Positions 5,897-6,170 of a DNA stretch of 6,170 nucleotides are shown piece by piece (within the stretch, counting starts at the first letter, position 1; each line of letters starts with the position of its first letter). This DNA comes from Desulfobacteraceae bacterium (GTDB taxonomy: Bacteria > Desulfobacterota > Desulfobacteria > Desulfobacterales > DAOWNP01), in the NCBI GenBank assembly GCA_030642545.1, contig DAOWNP010000152.1, positions 1 through 6,170 on the forward strand, in the 5' to 3' direction. Both the position numbers and the translations under genes were made by a program. Under the pieces are notes generated by a model. The model made no database searches. It was not told the DNA's origin and saw only the letters and a list, made by a program, of their open reading frames with translations.

Positions 5897-6152
5897 CATT
5901 CACTCCCATATTTAATTTATATTTCAATATTATATTTCTAACTTGCTTAACTTGATATGCTTTCGATTTTGAACCAAAAGGTTGCAGGTTTATAATTTCA
6001 TCAATACCATCTTTTGTAAAAATATGATGACCACCCCGTATTCGTTCATTAAATCCAAATACCTTCAACAAATTACACAATCCGGAAAATAGAATATTTG
6101 AATCCGAAGTTCCTCTTAAAATCTTGAACAATAGTTTATCATATTTTCCCAT
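5889..6152 (-). CDS. hicA: HicA-family mRNA interferase toxin
   Basis: An 87-residue HicA toxin. HicA proteins have a double-stranded-RNA-binding-like fold and inhibit growth by cleaving mRNA when not bound by HicB. Evidence is the motif KLLFKILRGTSDSNI at 6-20, a helix with CNLLKVFGF at 26-34, and RIRGGHHIFTKDG at 37-49, in which His42 is the expected catalytic histidine (the usual context is G-S-H). NLQPFGSKSKAYQVKQVRNI at 55-74 follows, then a helical end (ILKYKL). The start is secure: AGGA on the coding strand (6162-6159) is six bases before the ATG, and the N-terminus matches family length. A TATATA sequence just upstream could belong to its promoter, but the window ends there. It forms the usual toxin-first hicA-hicB operon, with the antitoxin start overlapping its 3' end. 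Confidence 0.9.
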   Translation of the reverse strand: MGKYDKLLFKILRGTSDSNILFSGLCNLLKVFGFNERIRGGHHIFTKDGIDEIINLQPFGSKSKAYQVKQVRNIILKYKLNMGVNDE

Positions 6153-6158
6153 ATTTAG

Positions 6159-6162
6159 TCCT
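6159..6162 (-). promoter_or_regulatory. Ribosome binding site AGGA of hicA
   Basis: AGGA on the coding strand, six bases from the ATG. It confirms the hicA start and shows the gene is complete at its 5' end even though it sits 18 bases from the window edge. Confidence 0.65.
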
Positions 6163-6170
6163 ATATAAAA

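Overview
The window is AT-rich DNA, roughly one third G+C, with two parts. Positions 1-4281 are a compact plus-strand block of household genes. Positions 4282-6170 are an accessory tail coded on the minus strand. The most likely source is a sulfate-reducing or related member of the Desulfobacterota (Desulfobacterales type). I infer this mainly from the 578-residue protein at 2545-4281, which I recognise as the uncharacterised DUF6178 family of that phylum. The accessory genes and the low G+C fit this but do not prove it.

Plus-strand block. The window opens inside an RdgB/HAM1 XTP/dITP diphosphatase gene lacking its first ~20-25 codons. Four bases later comes a nitroreductase-family flavoprotein, and the two are probably one transcript. 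A 149-base gap follows, holding a 6+2+6 palindrome (ACCTGT-CA-ACAGGT) and framed by a 12-bp direct repeat. Next is an AmpG-type muropeptide permease, then the DUF6178 protein two bases after its stop. These last two are almost certainly co-transcribed, which ties the unknown family at least loosely to cell-wall recycling or the envelope.

Accessory tail. Converging on the DUF6178 gene is a 314-residue Rpn/PD-(D/E)XK-like nuclease-fold protein (4374-5318). After about 350 non-coding bases comes a hicA-hicB toxin-antitoxin pair (5675-6152). A 26-bp sequence occurs twice in identical form, at 4346-4371 and 5675-5700. Each copy sits at the 3' end of a minus-strand accessory gene. One copy begins two bases past the Rpn-like stop. 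The other encodes the last residues and the stop codon of hicB.

No CRISPR array, rRNA, tRNA, intact insertion sequence or clearly new multi-gene system is visible. The most interesting points are the repeat that remodels gene ends, the AmpG-DUF6178 pairing, and the replaced acidic residue in the nuclease-like core of the Rpn-type protein.
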